A stretch of DNA of 64,000 bases from Erythrophleum ivorense. Its lineage: Eukaryota; Streptophyta; Magnoliopsida; Fabales; Fabaceae. The stretch covers positions 8,132,001 to 8,196,000 of the forward strand of contig JAIUCV010000004.1 in NCBI GenBank assembly GCA_026724425.1. Direction: 5' to 3'. The notes under the pieces are model-generated. The model made no database searches and was not told where the DNA came from. It worked only from the letters and a program-made list of their open reading frames with translations. Shown here piece by piece: positions 1 to 12,889 of the stretch; the stretch's first letter is position 1, and every line of letters begins with the position of its first letter. A program made the position numbers and the translations under genes.

Positions 1-3000
1 GAATTAGTCGTGTGTTTGCTTAAGTGATGCTTGAGAGAGCTAGCTTAAGTATTGAACTTGAGTTAAATCATACAAGAACTTGAAATTTAGGTATTGAATG
101 GATGGTTATGTTGGTGAGGTAGAAATACACTCATTAACCTTGTGTAGTCAAACTTGGGTTTGAGCTTAATATTGGGATTTATTTGGTTGTGAGAGAGTTT
201 GAGCAACTAATAGAATTAAACACTTGTTTCTGACTTGAGAAAGCTTTTTCAAGTAGTATTTAATTTCCATACTAGTACATATAGTTGTTGGTCATTTTTG
301 GTGAGAGGAATTTATTCTTGTGCTATGAAATACAAGGGGGAGAAATAATCCTAGATCCCTTATATGCTCAAAGTCTAACAGGATTTCTTAACTCCCTTGA
401 TAAATTCATTTGCAAAGTTATTTTTACACTCAACTTCACTATACAATTGTTCCGCTCAACTTAGTTCAAGGCATAAATTTAATAATTAATCAAATTTAAC
501 TCCAATTCTCGTGGGAACGATAATCTTTTTATACTACTTTGTCACGGCCCGTGCACTTGTGATATAAGCCGTTTGGCGAACAAAGTATGAAAAGCATAAT
601 TCCTATTTCTAAAAATAGAGCACTTAACAATGTATAGTTAAACTTCATGTAAAAGTTTGTTTCCGAATGAACTAAAACAATTTCACAATCTCTTCAACAT
701 TTGGTTTACTTGACATGGATGTAAGAGTACGTATGTAGCAAGGGATAATCAATTCTTTAAGAAAAATATCAAAATAATAACAAAACATTAATCAAACAAC
801 TTGAAATGTAAATATAATAAGGAAAGAGAATGCAAACTCAAAGATTTATCCTAGTTCAGCACCAATCTAAGCCTATATTCAGTCCCCAAGCTTCTTTTTA
901 GGATGTATTTACTGCTTTCATAAGTTTAATCAATCACTTATAAGCCTTTACAATATTCAACTTAATCTAGAGTTGTTTCTCACTTTAAAATAAAGCACTC
1001 TTTACTTCTTGGAGGATAATTTCTTCAAGAGTTCCCCTACTCTTGTTTTCTCTCACAAGGAATACACCACCCTCGTCTTACAATAATATTATAAGAACAA
1101 TATTGCTCAAGAGTAGATATAGAAGGTGAAACATTAAAAATGATAGAGATTTTGAAAAATTTGGCTCAAGAATGATGTTTTCTGATTCTAAGGATCAACA
1201 ATAAGTGTAAGATCACATTATAGGTCTTGGTTCTTCTTAAAAACATATTTAGAAAGTCATATATATGAGCATTTATGAAATATAGCCATTTGGGATTAAA
1301 AAAAAAGAGTTGTTACATATTTTAAAAAACTCATTCCTAATGCTGCTACTCAACTATCAAGGCATACCAATCGACTTCCATACAAAATATGACAATTAGC
1401 TTTGTTTTCCTAATGGACCAATCAACTAATTTTCCAATAATGGTCAATTGGTTGTATCTAGAGAGCACTAAGTGCCATTTTAGGCAAGGCTGGTCAACTA
1501 GTTTCAGGGCTAGTCAATTTGTCAGAAAAACTCAATTTCAAATAATCATATCACCCTCATTTTAACTTTGTTTTATTTGAATGACTTATTTTTAAAAAGA
1601 CATTTGAGTCTATTTTCTAATGCAATAAGTTTCACTTTAAAAATCTATATATTTTGTGAGATATGATCAAAATAATGAGAAAAGGTCAAAACAAAGTTTC
1701 ATGTGAAATCCACTTCTCACTACTCAATTTTAAATAATTATAACTTTCTTATTTGAACTTAGTTTTGAGTAAATGACATAATTTTGGAAAGCTATTTAAG
1801 TCTATTTTCAAATAAAACAATTTTCATATAACACTCCATATGGTTTGTGATATATGATAAAAATAGTAACCAAAAGTCAAACCAAGAATTTTGGAAGAAA
1901 CTTTATCTCACTATTTTTTTGGATCCAAATACATATTTTAGGAAGCAAAATGCCTTAAGCCAATAAATGCAAATCTAAATTATTGAATTTCATATAAAAA
2001 CTCCTAGCTTATGATAAATATACCTATTTGAATCTAATGGCCATTTTGATGCAACTAAACTTCACAATTTTCCAATCTTTAATTTTTTAAATTCTTAATG
2101 CATCTTTTTTTTTTTTTTTAATGTTGGCTATTTCTTTGAGTAAAACATGATGTTGATCTACCATTCCTTTTACTTCAATGTTCACTCTTCTATATTTGGA
2201 CCATCTTACATAACAGATATTTAATTTACAAATCAAATAGCTAGTCCAAAATACATTTATCAATATGCATGACATAATAACATTTAGTATAATATAAATA
2301 ATCTTATCATAAATAGGAGATTCTTATAATTCATATATCCAATTTAGTATATAGCCTTAAAACCAAGTGGAAATGTTACAAGCAGACATATCTTATATAT
2401 GGAGGCAAAGCTTGATTCAAAAATAAAGTATTATGATTTAATGATTAAACAAGTAAGCACATATTAATGCTATATTGTTAACATTGTCCATCATCAAAAC
2501 TTATAATATAATTAGGGTTATAACAATTTGTTCTATAATTATTCATAGCTTGTAGTAATCATGTAAGTACATATTGGTCTTATATTCATAACTCATTTGT
2601 TACACATTTATTTCTCATACATTTGTCATCATAAAAACTTATATCATAGAACTTTAAGGCTAACAACAAAGCTTAAGGCTAACAACAAAGCCAAGAGCAC
2701 CTCGATCGAGTCCAAGGATTGAAATTTGGTGCTTGCCTGCTCTAAGTGTTCAGCCATTCCGATCACTAGAATAAAGTCAATTGGAACACAAACAGACTTG
2801 ATTACAAGAACAATAACAAATGAATACAATTATGGTGTTCCTCTTCCAAAACTTCCAAGGTTAGCTGCCACCTAAACTTGGTAGTATCTATGTTGAATTG
2901 GTAATATTATAAGCTTTTTTCCTTTTCATTTTACTTAAATTATATGAATGAAAATTTATTCTTTTAGTCTTTAGTTTGTTTCTAATATCATTTCACTTTT

Positions 3001-5590
3001 ATATTTGGCACTAAGTAGTTAAAATAATTGAAATTCTAAAGCTGCAACTCAGTCGCCAAACTCTTGTAAAAGGAATCATTAATATAGTACTTTAGAACTT
3101 TGATTATAATCAAATAATTTTGAATTTCAATGGAAATTGCGATTGAATTTGTCATAACATTAGTTGTATATGTTTGCAAAACTACTATTATAATTCACAA
3201 GTTATTAGTGATGGTTGAAACTGTAGCTGAAACATTCACAATATTTAACTATGATTACAAAATTTTATAGGTTTAATTGTCATTGTAGAACCATAATTAA
3301 GCCAATGATTCAGTTGTGGTTAACTAATCACATCAATAACTTAGGTATTAATGGAAACATCAGTTAAACCATTCTTAATGGATGAAGAAACCACTATCAA
3401 ATCCTTTAGCAGCAACTTGAAATGTGGTGAATCCAAAAGGCATTTTTTTTTTGGGTAGTGTTTGGAGGGTATTCAGATTATTAAACAACATGGCCTTTAA
3501 TTCTTTTTAAAGAAAACCTAATATATATTTAGGTTAGTAGAAAATATTTTAGTTAAAATATAAATTAAATTATAATATATATTTTAAAAATAGAAAAAAT
3601 ACATATGTAATTCATAATATATTGCCTTCATTAATTTTGAATTAATGATTTTTTATATTAATTTTGATCATTGATTTATGATTTAAGGATGATTATGTCT
3701 TGATCTCACCTCTTATATAAAATCACTTCTCTCACTTCGTCACTTTTCCTTCATATATATAATATAATATAATGTTAAATTTCAAAGGAAGTTAGAATTG
3801 TGTAGAAAGACTATTGCAAATTGTCAAAGAAACAGAGAGAGAGAGATAGAGTTCCAATTAGATGAACTTGTTTATGATATTCCTACGTAGACGTCAAATT
3901 CAATGGACATAAATAATAGTTCTCTTTTTCTAAATTTCACGATCCTTACATTGCCAATGAATATTAACTAGCAATTATACTCGTATCATGCACAGAATGC
4001 TTAAATCAAATGTCAATAATTATAAAATTATATGTTAAATAATGTGGAAATACTTTTAATTTAAAATGTTATATAAAATTATAACTTAAATACCTATTTT
4101 TCACATTTAAATTATTCAGTGATCAAATTTTATTCCTATTAAATGAATAAGACTTAAGTCATTGATGAAAATATAACTTTGATTAATGCTTATTGAATAT
4201 ATTAATACGTCGAATCTAAAAAAATAAATAGAAGGTGTTGATCTGTTTAACTATAAAACTAAACTTGCAAAACATTCATTTATACTTATAAAATTATATA
4301 ACAAAATAAATATTTTGAATAAATATGCTTATACTAAGGCGATGCTGCTCACAGATAATGATTATATCGGTAATTATCTTTCTAAAAATGTATATTATAT
4401 TTTTTAGTCAAATAAATTATAATATATGATTTAAATCGCTGCTAAAACATTCGCCATGCTTGGCTGCGGTTACCCAATAGTCATAGCTAAATCATAGTTT
4501 AGTTGTGGTTACAAAACTGCACCCAAATCACGTGGTTTAGTTCCAGTTCTTGATTTTAGCAGCGGTTTTCGGATCGCGGTTGAACCATAGGAGTAACTGC
4601 AGTTGCCCAAAATCATAGTCAACCTTGTCGCTATAGATAGATTTGTTATAGTTTTGGGAATTGCAGTGAAACCCTTTAATTGAAGTTGAAACCGTGGAAA
4701 AATTCTAAAAAACCGGGGTTAGGATAATTTTTTTTTTTTAGTAATGATTCTTGAAGCTATCATAAAATAAATTATTTAGAAGATTTTCTAGTATACTACA
4801 TTTCATAATACTCTCTAAATTCATACAATTATTTTTGAAATTAATAAACTTCTCAAGCTTGGATACAAATACAAAGCTGACCAAGATGGATTTGTGATCC
4901 AATGCCAAACATCTATCAGCTTTTTATCAAAGAATAATTGCTCAGATATTATTTTACATGATCAATCTCTCATATAACAAACCCAAACTCCACTTTTTTT
5001 ATCAAAGAATATTTATTGACATATTACCTTTTTCCATGATCAATTTTGTGTCGCTCTTTGTTTTTTCCCATAAATATCTTTATTTCTTTGAAATTTTAAA
5101 GGGAAAAATATTGTATTAGGCCCAAAAAAAAAATCAACAACAACAAAACTAAATATATCAACATTGAGCAGCGACTTCTTCTGATTCATGCAATTCCTTC
5201 ATCGAATGCCGCTTGATATGCACATGAACATGTGATGATAAAAATGATACAAAATGAATACACTCATAAAAATATATTAACTAATGTTTTAAAAATTAAA
5301 TTGGTCTTTGAAATGGAGAAAGAATTAGGACAATTTAATAATCAAACTATGATCATTAAATTGGTTGAATTAATCTATTTTAAATATATTTTAAAAATAT
5401 ATTAAATGTAATCCTTTATAAAATTAAATTAATTATTATTAAAATATAGTTATAAATGAGATATATATATACTTTTTTTTTTTTGCTTTATGTTATTCTT
5501 CTTCTCTTATATGAGCTGTAGGAATTCTTCTATTAGATTCTTTTATTTCTTCTAGATGCTACGTGTCATCTTATAATTCCTTCTCATGTA
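1..5590. other. Gene-free AT-rich stretch
   Basis: No coding region can be supported in these 5.6 kb. Open frames are short and resemble no family. Visible content: repeat-like DNA around 480-600 and 1360-1530 with short motifs such as GGTCAACTAG and AGTCAATTTG, seen in decayed LTRs; a 19-bp direct duplication at 2654-2672 and 2673-2691; a GA-rich run near 3833-3846; and a zone at about 4430-4720 rich in GCGGTT/GGTTGCAG-like words, also faintly present at 3195-3420, that looks like an old non-autonomous transposon. The last assignment is inference only. Confidence 0.6.
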
Positions 5591-5610
5591 ACTAATTTGA
5601 GTATGCTTCA

Positions 5611-5671
5611 TTGTGGGCTTCATCAGTACTATTTGAGGATTGGGCCTTGTAATGGGCTTCTACCTCAATAG
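5611..5671 (-). repeat. 3' LTR stub of the copia element
   Basis: This 61-bp segment matches 10127-10187 with three differences, and so is the outer part of the element's 3' LTR. The flanking sequence to the left no longer resembles the 5' LTR, so the rest of the LTR is deleted or replaced. Both ends read CTATTRAGG on the minus strand rather than a canonical TGTT start. Confidence 0.75.
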
Positions 5672-5682
5672 CCCCCCTCAAG
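5672..5682 (-). other. Polypurine tract of copia element
   Basis: On the minus strand the sequence TTGAGGGGGG directly precedes the 3' LTR stub. Its position and purine run fit the primer for plus-strand DNA synthesis in LTR retrotransposons. Confidence 0.7.
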
Positions 5683-7329
5683 CCAAACGGGTGCATAGCA
5701 ATAGTGAGGCTTGACCGAAGCAATTCAAATCTTGAAGCATGTAAAGGCTTTGTAAACATGTCAGCTAACATATCAGTGGAAGAAAGAAAGGTGACAATCA
5801 AGGAATCAACAACAATTGTTTTATGAATAAAATGATAATCCAGCTCAATATATTTAGAACGAGAATGAAAAACAGGATTAGCAGCTAAATATGTCGCGCC
5901 AATATTATCACAACATAAAACAAGAGACTTAGACAAAGGAATACCCAATTTAGATAAAAGAGACTGAATCCAAATAAGATCACAAGCAACTAGATCCATA
6001 CATTTGTATTCTACCTCAGTAGAAGATCGTGCAACTATTGGTTATTTTCTAGAGCTCCAAGAAATCAAATTAGAACCATGAAACACACAAAAACCACCAG
6101 TGGAGCGCCTATCATCAGGACAACCAGCCCAATCAGCATCAGAATATGCAATAAGGGAAGAAGTAGATGATTTCTGAAGGAACAAACCAAAATCAATTGT
6201 ATGCTTCAGATACCTTAAAATATGTTTGACTGCCATCCAGTGAACATTAGTAGGATTATGAAGAAATTGGCAAACCTTATTTACAGCAAAGGAGAGATCA
6301 GGCCTTGTGAAGGATAAGTACTGAAAACTCCCTACAACACTTCTATACAAAGAAACATCCAAAAAGGGAGACCCATCAGTAATAGATAACTTAGAAGAGC
6401 TAGCCATTGGAGTCCGTATGGGTTTACAACCAAGCATTTGGGTCTTTTTAAGCAAATTAACGATGTATTTTCATTGAGAAAGAAAAAGACCTTGATCAGT
6501 GAAGGAGGCCTCGATGCCCAAAAAATAATTTAAGGTCCCTAAATCTTTAACAGGGAAATACTTGCCAAGAGTAGTGATTAAGTGATCAACAACAGAGCAA
6601 TCAGACCCAGTAATTAAGATATCATCAACATAGACCAACACATGTAACACGCCAGAATTAAAGTTCTTGGAAAATAGAGATGTATCAAATTTAGAAGCAA
6701 CAAAACCTAACTCAACTAGACAATTACCCAACCTAGAAAACCAAGCACGAGGGCCCTGTTTTAAACCATATATTGAACAACAAAGCTTGCAGACATAGGT
6801 AGGATAATTGGGGTGCTTAAAACCTAGTGGTTGTTCCATAAAAATATCCTCCTCAAACGTACCATGTAAGAAAGCATTTGTAATATCTACTTGTTTCATA
6901 GCCTAACCATGAGTAACAGCAAGCGACAGAAGAAGATGAATAGTAACAGGTTTAACAATAGGAGAGAAGGTCTCATGATAATCAATACCTGGAGCCTGAT
7001 GATACCCTTTGGCAACCAATCGAGCTTTGAATCGGTCAACACTGCTATCAGGTTTATGCTTTAAGCGAAGAACCCATTTGTAACCCATAATTTGCCAATG
7101 ATCTGGAGGAGGAACCAAGGACCAAGTTTGATTAACCAGAAGAGCATGAATCTCATCCTTTATGGCTCTGCGCCAATCGGCAAATTTGAGAGCAATAGTG
7201 ACAGACGTGGGCTCCTCGGGAAGAGTAGAAATAGATGTAGCAAGAGCTTTTGGAGGAGGCCACCAAATCGTACCATCTGAGAAGTGTCTGGGCTTTAGAG
7301 AATGAGTTTGAAAGCGAGTAACCATTGGA

Positions 7330-8479
7330 TGGGGATGGAAAAAGAACCTGGAGGATATGGAGAGAGTGACAGAGACAAGTGAGAGGGAGAGAGAGAAGAG
7401 ACGGGTGAGGAAGATGGGAAATCGGGCAAGGGATCTGACGGGATAGCTGACACAGAATTATGAGGAGAAGGAGAAGACGTGACAGAGTCACGGGTTTGCA
7501 TAGGTAACGAGGAGTGGAATGAATGGGCCAAGTAGGAGAGTGCCAGGAAGGCAGTGGGTTGGGACTATTTGGATCAGGAAAGGAAGGAGGATTAGGAGAA
7601 GTGGGCTGAGAAAAATGGGAGGGGGAGGCAAATGTGGGCTGCGATAAATGAAGATTGGGTAACAAAGTATGAGTACGGGAAGAGGGCTGGGAAGATAAAT
7701 GACCAAGAGAAGAAAAAATAGCTTCATTAAAGATAACATCCTAAGAAATATATAATCGACCTGTATTGGGTTCAAAGCAAACATATCCATGATAATCAGT
7801 GGCATAGCCCAAAAAACTGCATAGCACAAATCGAGGCTCCAGCTTATTTCTAGCATAAGGATGCAAATTGGGCCAGCAAGCACAACCAAAAACTTTTAAG
7901 AAAGAGTAATCTGGTGAATGGTTAAAAAGCATTTGATAAGGAGATTTATGATTCAGAGAGGGAAAAGGTAATCGATTTATAAGATATACTGCAGATGCAA
8001 AAGCATGACTCCAAAACTTAGACAGTAAAGAAGCATGATGTAATAGAGCAAGACCAAACTCTACAATATGATGATATTTGCATTCGACAGAACCATTTTA
8101 AGCATAAGAATATGGACAAGTAATTCGGTGAGCAATACCATTATCCTGAAGAATGCGATGAAAAGCTTGAAACTTTTCACCACCATCAGTTTGCAAGAAT
8201 TTTATTTTGGTATTAAAGAGATCCTGAACATGTTTTTGAAAAAGGAGAAAAGCTTTAGTGACTTCAGATTTTGTGCGAAGAGGATAGAACCATGTAAATT
8301 TAGTAAAATCATCCACAAATGAGACATAATATCAGTAGCCTGATATTGATAAAACGAGAGCAGGGCCCCAAACATCACTAAAACACAAGAAAGAGAGGAT
8401 AAGGGGAACAATGAGAAGAAGGAGGATGAGGGAGTACATGAGCTTTAGATGTATTACAAGAAGAACATGAAGAAGAAAA
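7330..8479 (-). pseudogene. copia integrase region
   Basis: This part of the polyprotein holds the integrase. Near 8420-8479 a C-x2-C motif (CSSC, then NTSKAH) is the end of the HHCC zinc finger. The frame then shifts near 8400 to SDVWGPALVLSISGY, a stop at 8332, and the core DDFTKFTWFYPLRTKSEV with TDGG further on. A stop at 8098 falls in the motif that normally reads QNG before the catalytic glutamate region; KVFGCACWPNL and LGYATDYHGY follow. A stop at 7741 precedes DVIFNE. The serine/proline-rich linker at 7330-7660 contains at least one more frame change before the reverse transcriptase. Confidence 0.9.
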
Positions 8480-9976
8480 CTAAGTAGAATAAGTAGGTAA
8501 AGAAAATTTAGACAAAATGTGTTGAACAACTCTATAAGCTGGATGACCAAGACGAGCATGCCACTGATCTGCAGAAGCTCGAATCCCAATACACACCTCT
8601 GGTGAGGAAAATGAAGATGTGTAGAGAAAATTTTTAGCTGGTCCTTGGAGCAATATTTGTTTAGTGTGAAGATCCTTCATAACAAAATGAGAAGAATAAA
8701 ATTTAAAATAGACATGATTATCAGAACAAAATCTACAGACAGATAATAAATTTTTGGAAAGAGAAGGAACATGTAAAAGATTAGAAAGATGAAATGAACC
8801 ACCCTCTGTATTCAACTGCCCAATGCCATAATTAGCAATAGGAATAATGGAACCATTGCAAATAACCACATGGTAACTTCCTTTATAAGGGTCTGAAGAA
8901 ATATTCAGGTGTGACTGATCAGGAGTCATGTGATTTGTGCAAGCTGAATCAAGATACCATGGATTTGCTGGATCAAGGGCAACAGTGGAGTAATTGGTTA
9001 ACATAAGGGATCTTAGCGGAGGAGCCTGAAAAGAATGATTAAATCGCTGAAAGCAAGTCAGGGCAATGTGGCCAAATCTAGAACATACTTGGCATTGTAA
9101 TTGTGTAAAAGAAGAGCGACTAGCTCCTTGACCAAAACCATGACCTGGACTGCGAAAAGCAAAACATCCAGCATGTGTACGACCACATCCTCTGGGAAAA
9201 GGGTGGGAGAAGACAGGTATAGGGGAAGGTTGGGTAATTATGTTGGCTGTAATTTCTGGAGGAGTAACAGAGTGCTGAGAACATAATCGAGCTTCATAGA
9301 GGAGTAAATAACTAAAGGTTTCTTCTCGGGTCATAACATCAGGTCTGGTGGTTAGAGAAGCAACAATAGGGTGATAATCAAAACCTAGCCCATTTAAAAG
9401 ATAAGTGATAAACTCAGAATTTGAGATAAGTTTTCTCGTAGAAGAAAGAGCATCAGTAATAATCATGGCTTTCTTATAATAGTTAGATATGGAATCACCT
9501 CCTTTTTTGAGTGAAATCAATTGATGATGCAGATGGAGAAATCTGGCTTGAGATTTTTGGGTGAATAATTTCTCAAGAGCAAGCCATAGAGATCTGGCTG
9601 TCTTGTTATTAATGACCTGACCAATGAGGGTTTCAAACAAAGAAGAAATTAAAACCGAAAGCACCAGTTGATCTTGTTGAAACCATTTAGAAAATTCAAG
9701 ATTAATATCTCCACCAGGAAGAAACTAAGGAGGCGGAGGTTTAGAACCATCTAAATGAGAAAATAATTGTTGACCATGAAGATAAGGAATCATCTGAGCT
9801 TTCCATATAGTAAAATTATCATTGGTTAATTTAATGGAAATAAAATTAGAAGGGGATAAAGAAAAGGTTGTAGGAGACGAAAAAGGCAAAAGAATGGGAA
9901 GAATAGTGTGTGAGGGGATATTGGGAGGTGGAGTGGGAGTGGCATTGGACGGATTAGAATCTTGCGACTCAACCAT
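8480..9976 (-). pseudogene. copia gag-protease
   Basis: The start codon at 9976 lies one base after the primer binding site. The frame encodes a copia gag (KLTNDNFTIWKAQMIPYL near residue 40), is broken by TAG at 9725, then continues in the same frame from 9724 to 8480. The second part has the central gag domain (ARFLHLHHQLISLKKGG), a zinc knuckle CQVCSRFGHIALTC (C-x2-C-x4-H-x4-C), the aspartic protease motif WYLDSACTNHMT (family usual is D-S-G/A) and the GAG-pre-integrase motif WHARLGHP. A stop at 8480 ends it before the integrase zinc finger. Confidence 0.93.
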
Positions 9977-9989
9977 GGCTCTGATACCA
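9977..9989 (-). other. Primer binding site (tRNA-Met) of copia element
   Basis: The minus strand reads TGGTATCAGAGCC directly inside the LTR. This is the common plant retrotransposon primer site complementary to the 3' end of initiator methionine tRNA. Confidence 0.92.
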
Positions 9990-10187
9990 TGACAGAGTTA
10001 ATAAGATAAAAATAAAAGCAAGAGCAAATGAATTCTTTCTCATACAGTAAACAGAGAAATACAGTGATATATATAATGAAGAGGAGAAGAGGATCACAAG
10101 AGAAAACAATCAGGAGAAGATTCTAGTTGTGGGCTTCATCAGTATTGTTTGAGGATTGGGCCTTGTAATGGGCTTCTACCTTAATAG
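9990..10187 (-). repeat. 5' LTR of the copia element
   Basis: A 198-bp LTR bounded inside by CA next to the primer binding site (plus strand TGACAGAG) and outside by CTATTAAGG. It holds a TATATATA run at about 10068-10076 that could serve as its promoter. A matching 61-bp stub is found at 5611-5671. No convincing 5-bp target duplication could be found because the other LTR is incomplete. Confidence 0.8.
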
Positions 10188-10191
10188 TACT

Positions 10192-10752
10192 GAGACCTCG
10201 TTTGGTAGAAGGGAGAGAGCATTTATGGAATGGGAAATAATGGGAGAGCAGGAAAAATATATTTGGTACGCAGGGTGACTTTTTCCTTGAGAAAGTTGAA
10301 ACCTTTAAATATGGGAGAATGCAAACCTTCACACATTTGATGAAAAGTAGTCTGACTTGAGGGAAAGCAAATTTTTGGACTATCTTACCCCTATGTGTTT
10401 GAATTTCTAATGGCAAAGATAATTAAAATTATTTTTTAAAATTAAAATATTATTATTATTTTATTAGTATCAAAAATAAAAAATAATTTTTTTCTTATTT
10501 TTTATTATTATTGATAATTAAAAATAATTATTTTATTATATTTTATAATTATTAACAATAGAAAATAATTAAGGATATTCTAGTCTTTCAATCTCTCTTT
10601 TATTCTATTTCAAATATAAAAAAGTGAAAACATTTATATTTTTTCTTTCATTATACCAAATATAATTATGAGGTACAATATTTCTTTCTATTCTCATTCC
10701 ATTTTCCATTCTTATTCCATCAAAAATTAATTCTCTGTACCAAATGAGGCCA
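10192..10752. mobile_element. MITE-like element with CCTCRTTTGGTA inverted ends
   Basis: The left end ACCTCGTTTGGTA and the reverse complement of the right end (GGCCTCATTTGGTACAG) form imperfect inverted repeats around about 560 bp of very AT-rich DNA with no coding capacity. GGCCTCRTTTGGTA-like ends are typical of non-autonomous plant DNA transposons. The left edge abuts the copia LTR, so the flank is disturbed and no target duplication was found. Superfamily not assigned. Confidence 0.5.
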
Positions 10753-12324
10753 GAATGAATTGCATTGCACAACACCACAGGCTGAGATTCTCAACAGCAG
10801 TCCAACTCTCTTCTTCCAAATATATATATATATATATATATAAACGTTTTTATATATAAATATATATTTAAACGTTTTTTATATATAATTGTTTGCACAT
10901 TATATCGACAAAGTAGCCGTAGAAGCATGGCTTGGCTAAACAACCATTTATCGATAAGAGGAGACTTTCTCCTATTATGTGAAAATACAAGATATTTGAT
11001 TAAAAACAAACACATACACACACAATTATTCAAGAAAGATATAGATCCTCTTAAAGAAGAAAACCAAATGAAAACAAGGCTTAATATTATAGCCTTATTC
11101 AATCCCATTAATCATTTGCTAGATTTAACCCTTTAAAAAAAGGCACCTCCTAACACTAACCTGCTAATTCATGGACTACATTTGCCCAAATCATTTTCAG
11201 ATATACTTTGTATTGACATACGCTGTCATACAAATACAATCACCTGTACAGCAAAATATGCAAAAGTCGATATGCAGTGAGCAACAAAATCACTCCTTTT
11301 AGAACCTAATTTCTAGTCCTATAGTTCTATTAAAGTTAATTTCGGCAGTTACATTCTCTGCCCATAAATTATATTAGACAAAAAAGTAATAGAACCAAAT
11401 GATGATAGTAAAACAGATTAATATATAGCACGTCTCTATGTAAACCGAAAACTAAAAAAAAAAAAAAGTCATGAAAGCGCAATAAAATTCTCAAAATAAT
11501 ATATATATATATAGACACACGCACATATACGCTCTCCAGGGTCCAAAAAAAAAAATGAACACACTAATAATTAAGGAATTGAGCTCTCAGTGTGGACGAA
11601 GCATAAGAGTTTGTATTTGAAATTTTCATTATCTGATGACTAAACAAAATATGTGGCAAACAGGAACATGCAATGCAAATGTGCTTGAGTTAGAACCGTT
11701 CATAAAAGAAAGAGAGTACCTCGCAGTACTGCATAAAATGCACTTATCAAAGGTAAATTATTTTCTCATTTCTTGACAAATATTTAAATTATATATATTT
11801 TTTATCTTAAAAATACATACTTATTTTTGGAACTTAAAATATGACTTCAAATACTCTAAAACATAATAGTAACTTTTTATTAAATATAATTTGTTAAAAA
11901 ATTTAAACTTTTATTTTAATATTTTTTATTTTGTGTTAAAAATTATAAATTTAATTTATTCTAAAACTTCATAAACTTTACGGTAACACTTATGTTTATT
12001 ATAATATATTTAATATAAATATTATTGTCAAAATTAAGTTATTATCTATAAATCAATTAAACTAAAAAAATTATTTTGTGAATATATATATATTTTTAAT
12101 TATATTTTCATAAAATGATTCTATAATTGGATAAATTTAGAAAATTGAATATTGGTCAAATATATATTTAATACTTACTATATTATATAAACAATAGATA
12201 TAAGGATATCTTGGTTCGAATAAGTGTAATTGTAGTTTATTTTATTTTATTTTATTTTGGTAACAAGATGGGGCTAATCAACTCGACAAAAAAAAAAAAT
12301 ACCTAAAATCGTGGGGAAGATAAG
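10753..12324. other. Gene-free AT-rich stretch
   Basis: Nothing coding is supported. The stretch has a (TA)n microsatellite at 10819-10843, repeated AACGTTTTTATATATA words just after it, several A-runs, and long AT-only tracts from 11740 to 12260. Confidence 0.6.
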
Positions 12325-12870
12325 TCCCCATACAATCAGAAAGGTATGCTAAACTTAAGAACAATGGAATAGAATCCTAAACATGTAAAGCTAAGGGGAG
12401 ATTCAAGTTGTGGTAGGTTAAGAGATCAGTGCATTTATTTGCTTCACGATATGACTTACCTTGATAGTATAATCTCTAGCTATACGGTCCCTAATAAGTA
12501 CTATCAAACAATTGGGATTTTCAATGCCAACCTTTTTATCATTTATAGCTATAACCAGCATGTTATCTTGTGAAACCCAAGTTGCCAAGCCGAGATAATA
12601 CCCATGTAAGGATCCTATGCTTCAGCCTGTAACAATGAGCACCAGCTAATATTTTTAGACAAACCCCTTACTGTAACAATGAGTACCACCTAATATTTTT
12701 GGAAAACCCCTTAACCAATTCCCACCAAAGCTCTAAAGATGCCCCACACCTTGCTAATCTTGTTCCCTTTGCTGGCGCCAACATAATTAATTTTAATCCA
12801 ATCATCATTTGGAGGCCACTATCTAATATCATACTATAAAGTATTACGGTTAACAATGCAACAAGGCTTA
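12325..12870 (-). pseudogene. LINE-type RNase H relic
   Basis: Read on the minus strand across several frames, this segment resembles the RNase H-like tail (RVT_3) of plant L1 LINE ORF2. WPPNDDWIKIN then GASKGNKISKVWG lie near 12830-12750; KGFSKNI and SLLQ follow; SYREANKCTDLLT lies near 12450-12400; and LSSPRF ends it near 12310. Frameshifts and stops show it is dead. A 44-bp tandem duplication (about 12629-12716) repeats the part encoding the SKNI-W-SLLQ motif. No reverse transcriptase remains beside it. Confidence 0.65.
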
Positions 12871-12889
12871 TCTCAAGCATTCACAACTA

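Larger units (their letters stand above)
5592..7325 (-). pseudogene. copia reverse transcriptase-RNase H region
   Basis: One reading frame carries the C-terminal half of the copia polyprotein, interrupted by stops at 6903 (TAG), 6471 (TGA) and 6042 (TAA). It opens with a linker reading MVTRFQTHSLKPR. The reverse transcriptase follows: KARLVAKGYHQ, then QVDITNAFLHG just after the first stop, then LVYVDDILITG with the catalytic YVDD. RNase H follows, with SDADWAGCPDDRRSTGG and, after the last stop, ARSSTEVEY and the LADMFTKPLHA end. The stops at a conserved Trp, an Arg and a Gln position are each explained by one transition, which suggests decay of methylated cytosines (inference). The frame runs on through the polypurine tract into the LTR stub. 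Confidence 0.93.
5611..10187 (-). mobile_element. Ty1/copia LTR retrotransposon, inactivated
   Basis: A nearly full-length copia element lies on the minus strand. In element order: a 5' LTR (10187 down to 9990), a tRNA-Met primer binding site, gag with a CCHC knuckle, protease, integrase, reverse transcriptase with YVDD, RNase H, a polypurine tract, and a 3' LTR stub. Integrase before reverse transcriptase is diagnostic for copia. At least eight in-frame stops (9725, 8480, 8332, 8098, 7741, 6903, 6471, 6042) and frame changes near 8400 and within 7330-7660 make it non-autonomous. The 3' LTR matches the 5' LTR over only 61 bp (58 identical), so it is truncated or recombined. Assignment to the Ale/Retrofit lineage is possible but not shown. 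Confidence 0.93.

Noticed and set aside
2644..2829. Hydrophobic 61-residue frame on the minus strand
   Set aside because: No family resemblance, no splice or promoter context, and it lies in repeat-like DNA. A plus-strand frame over the same place ending LPKLPRLAAT was also considered and could not be linked to any protein.
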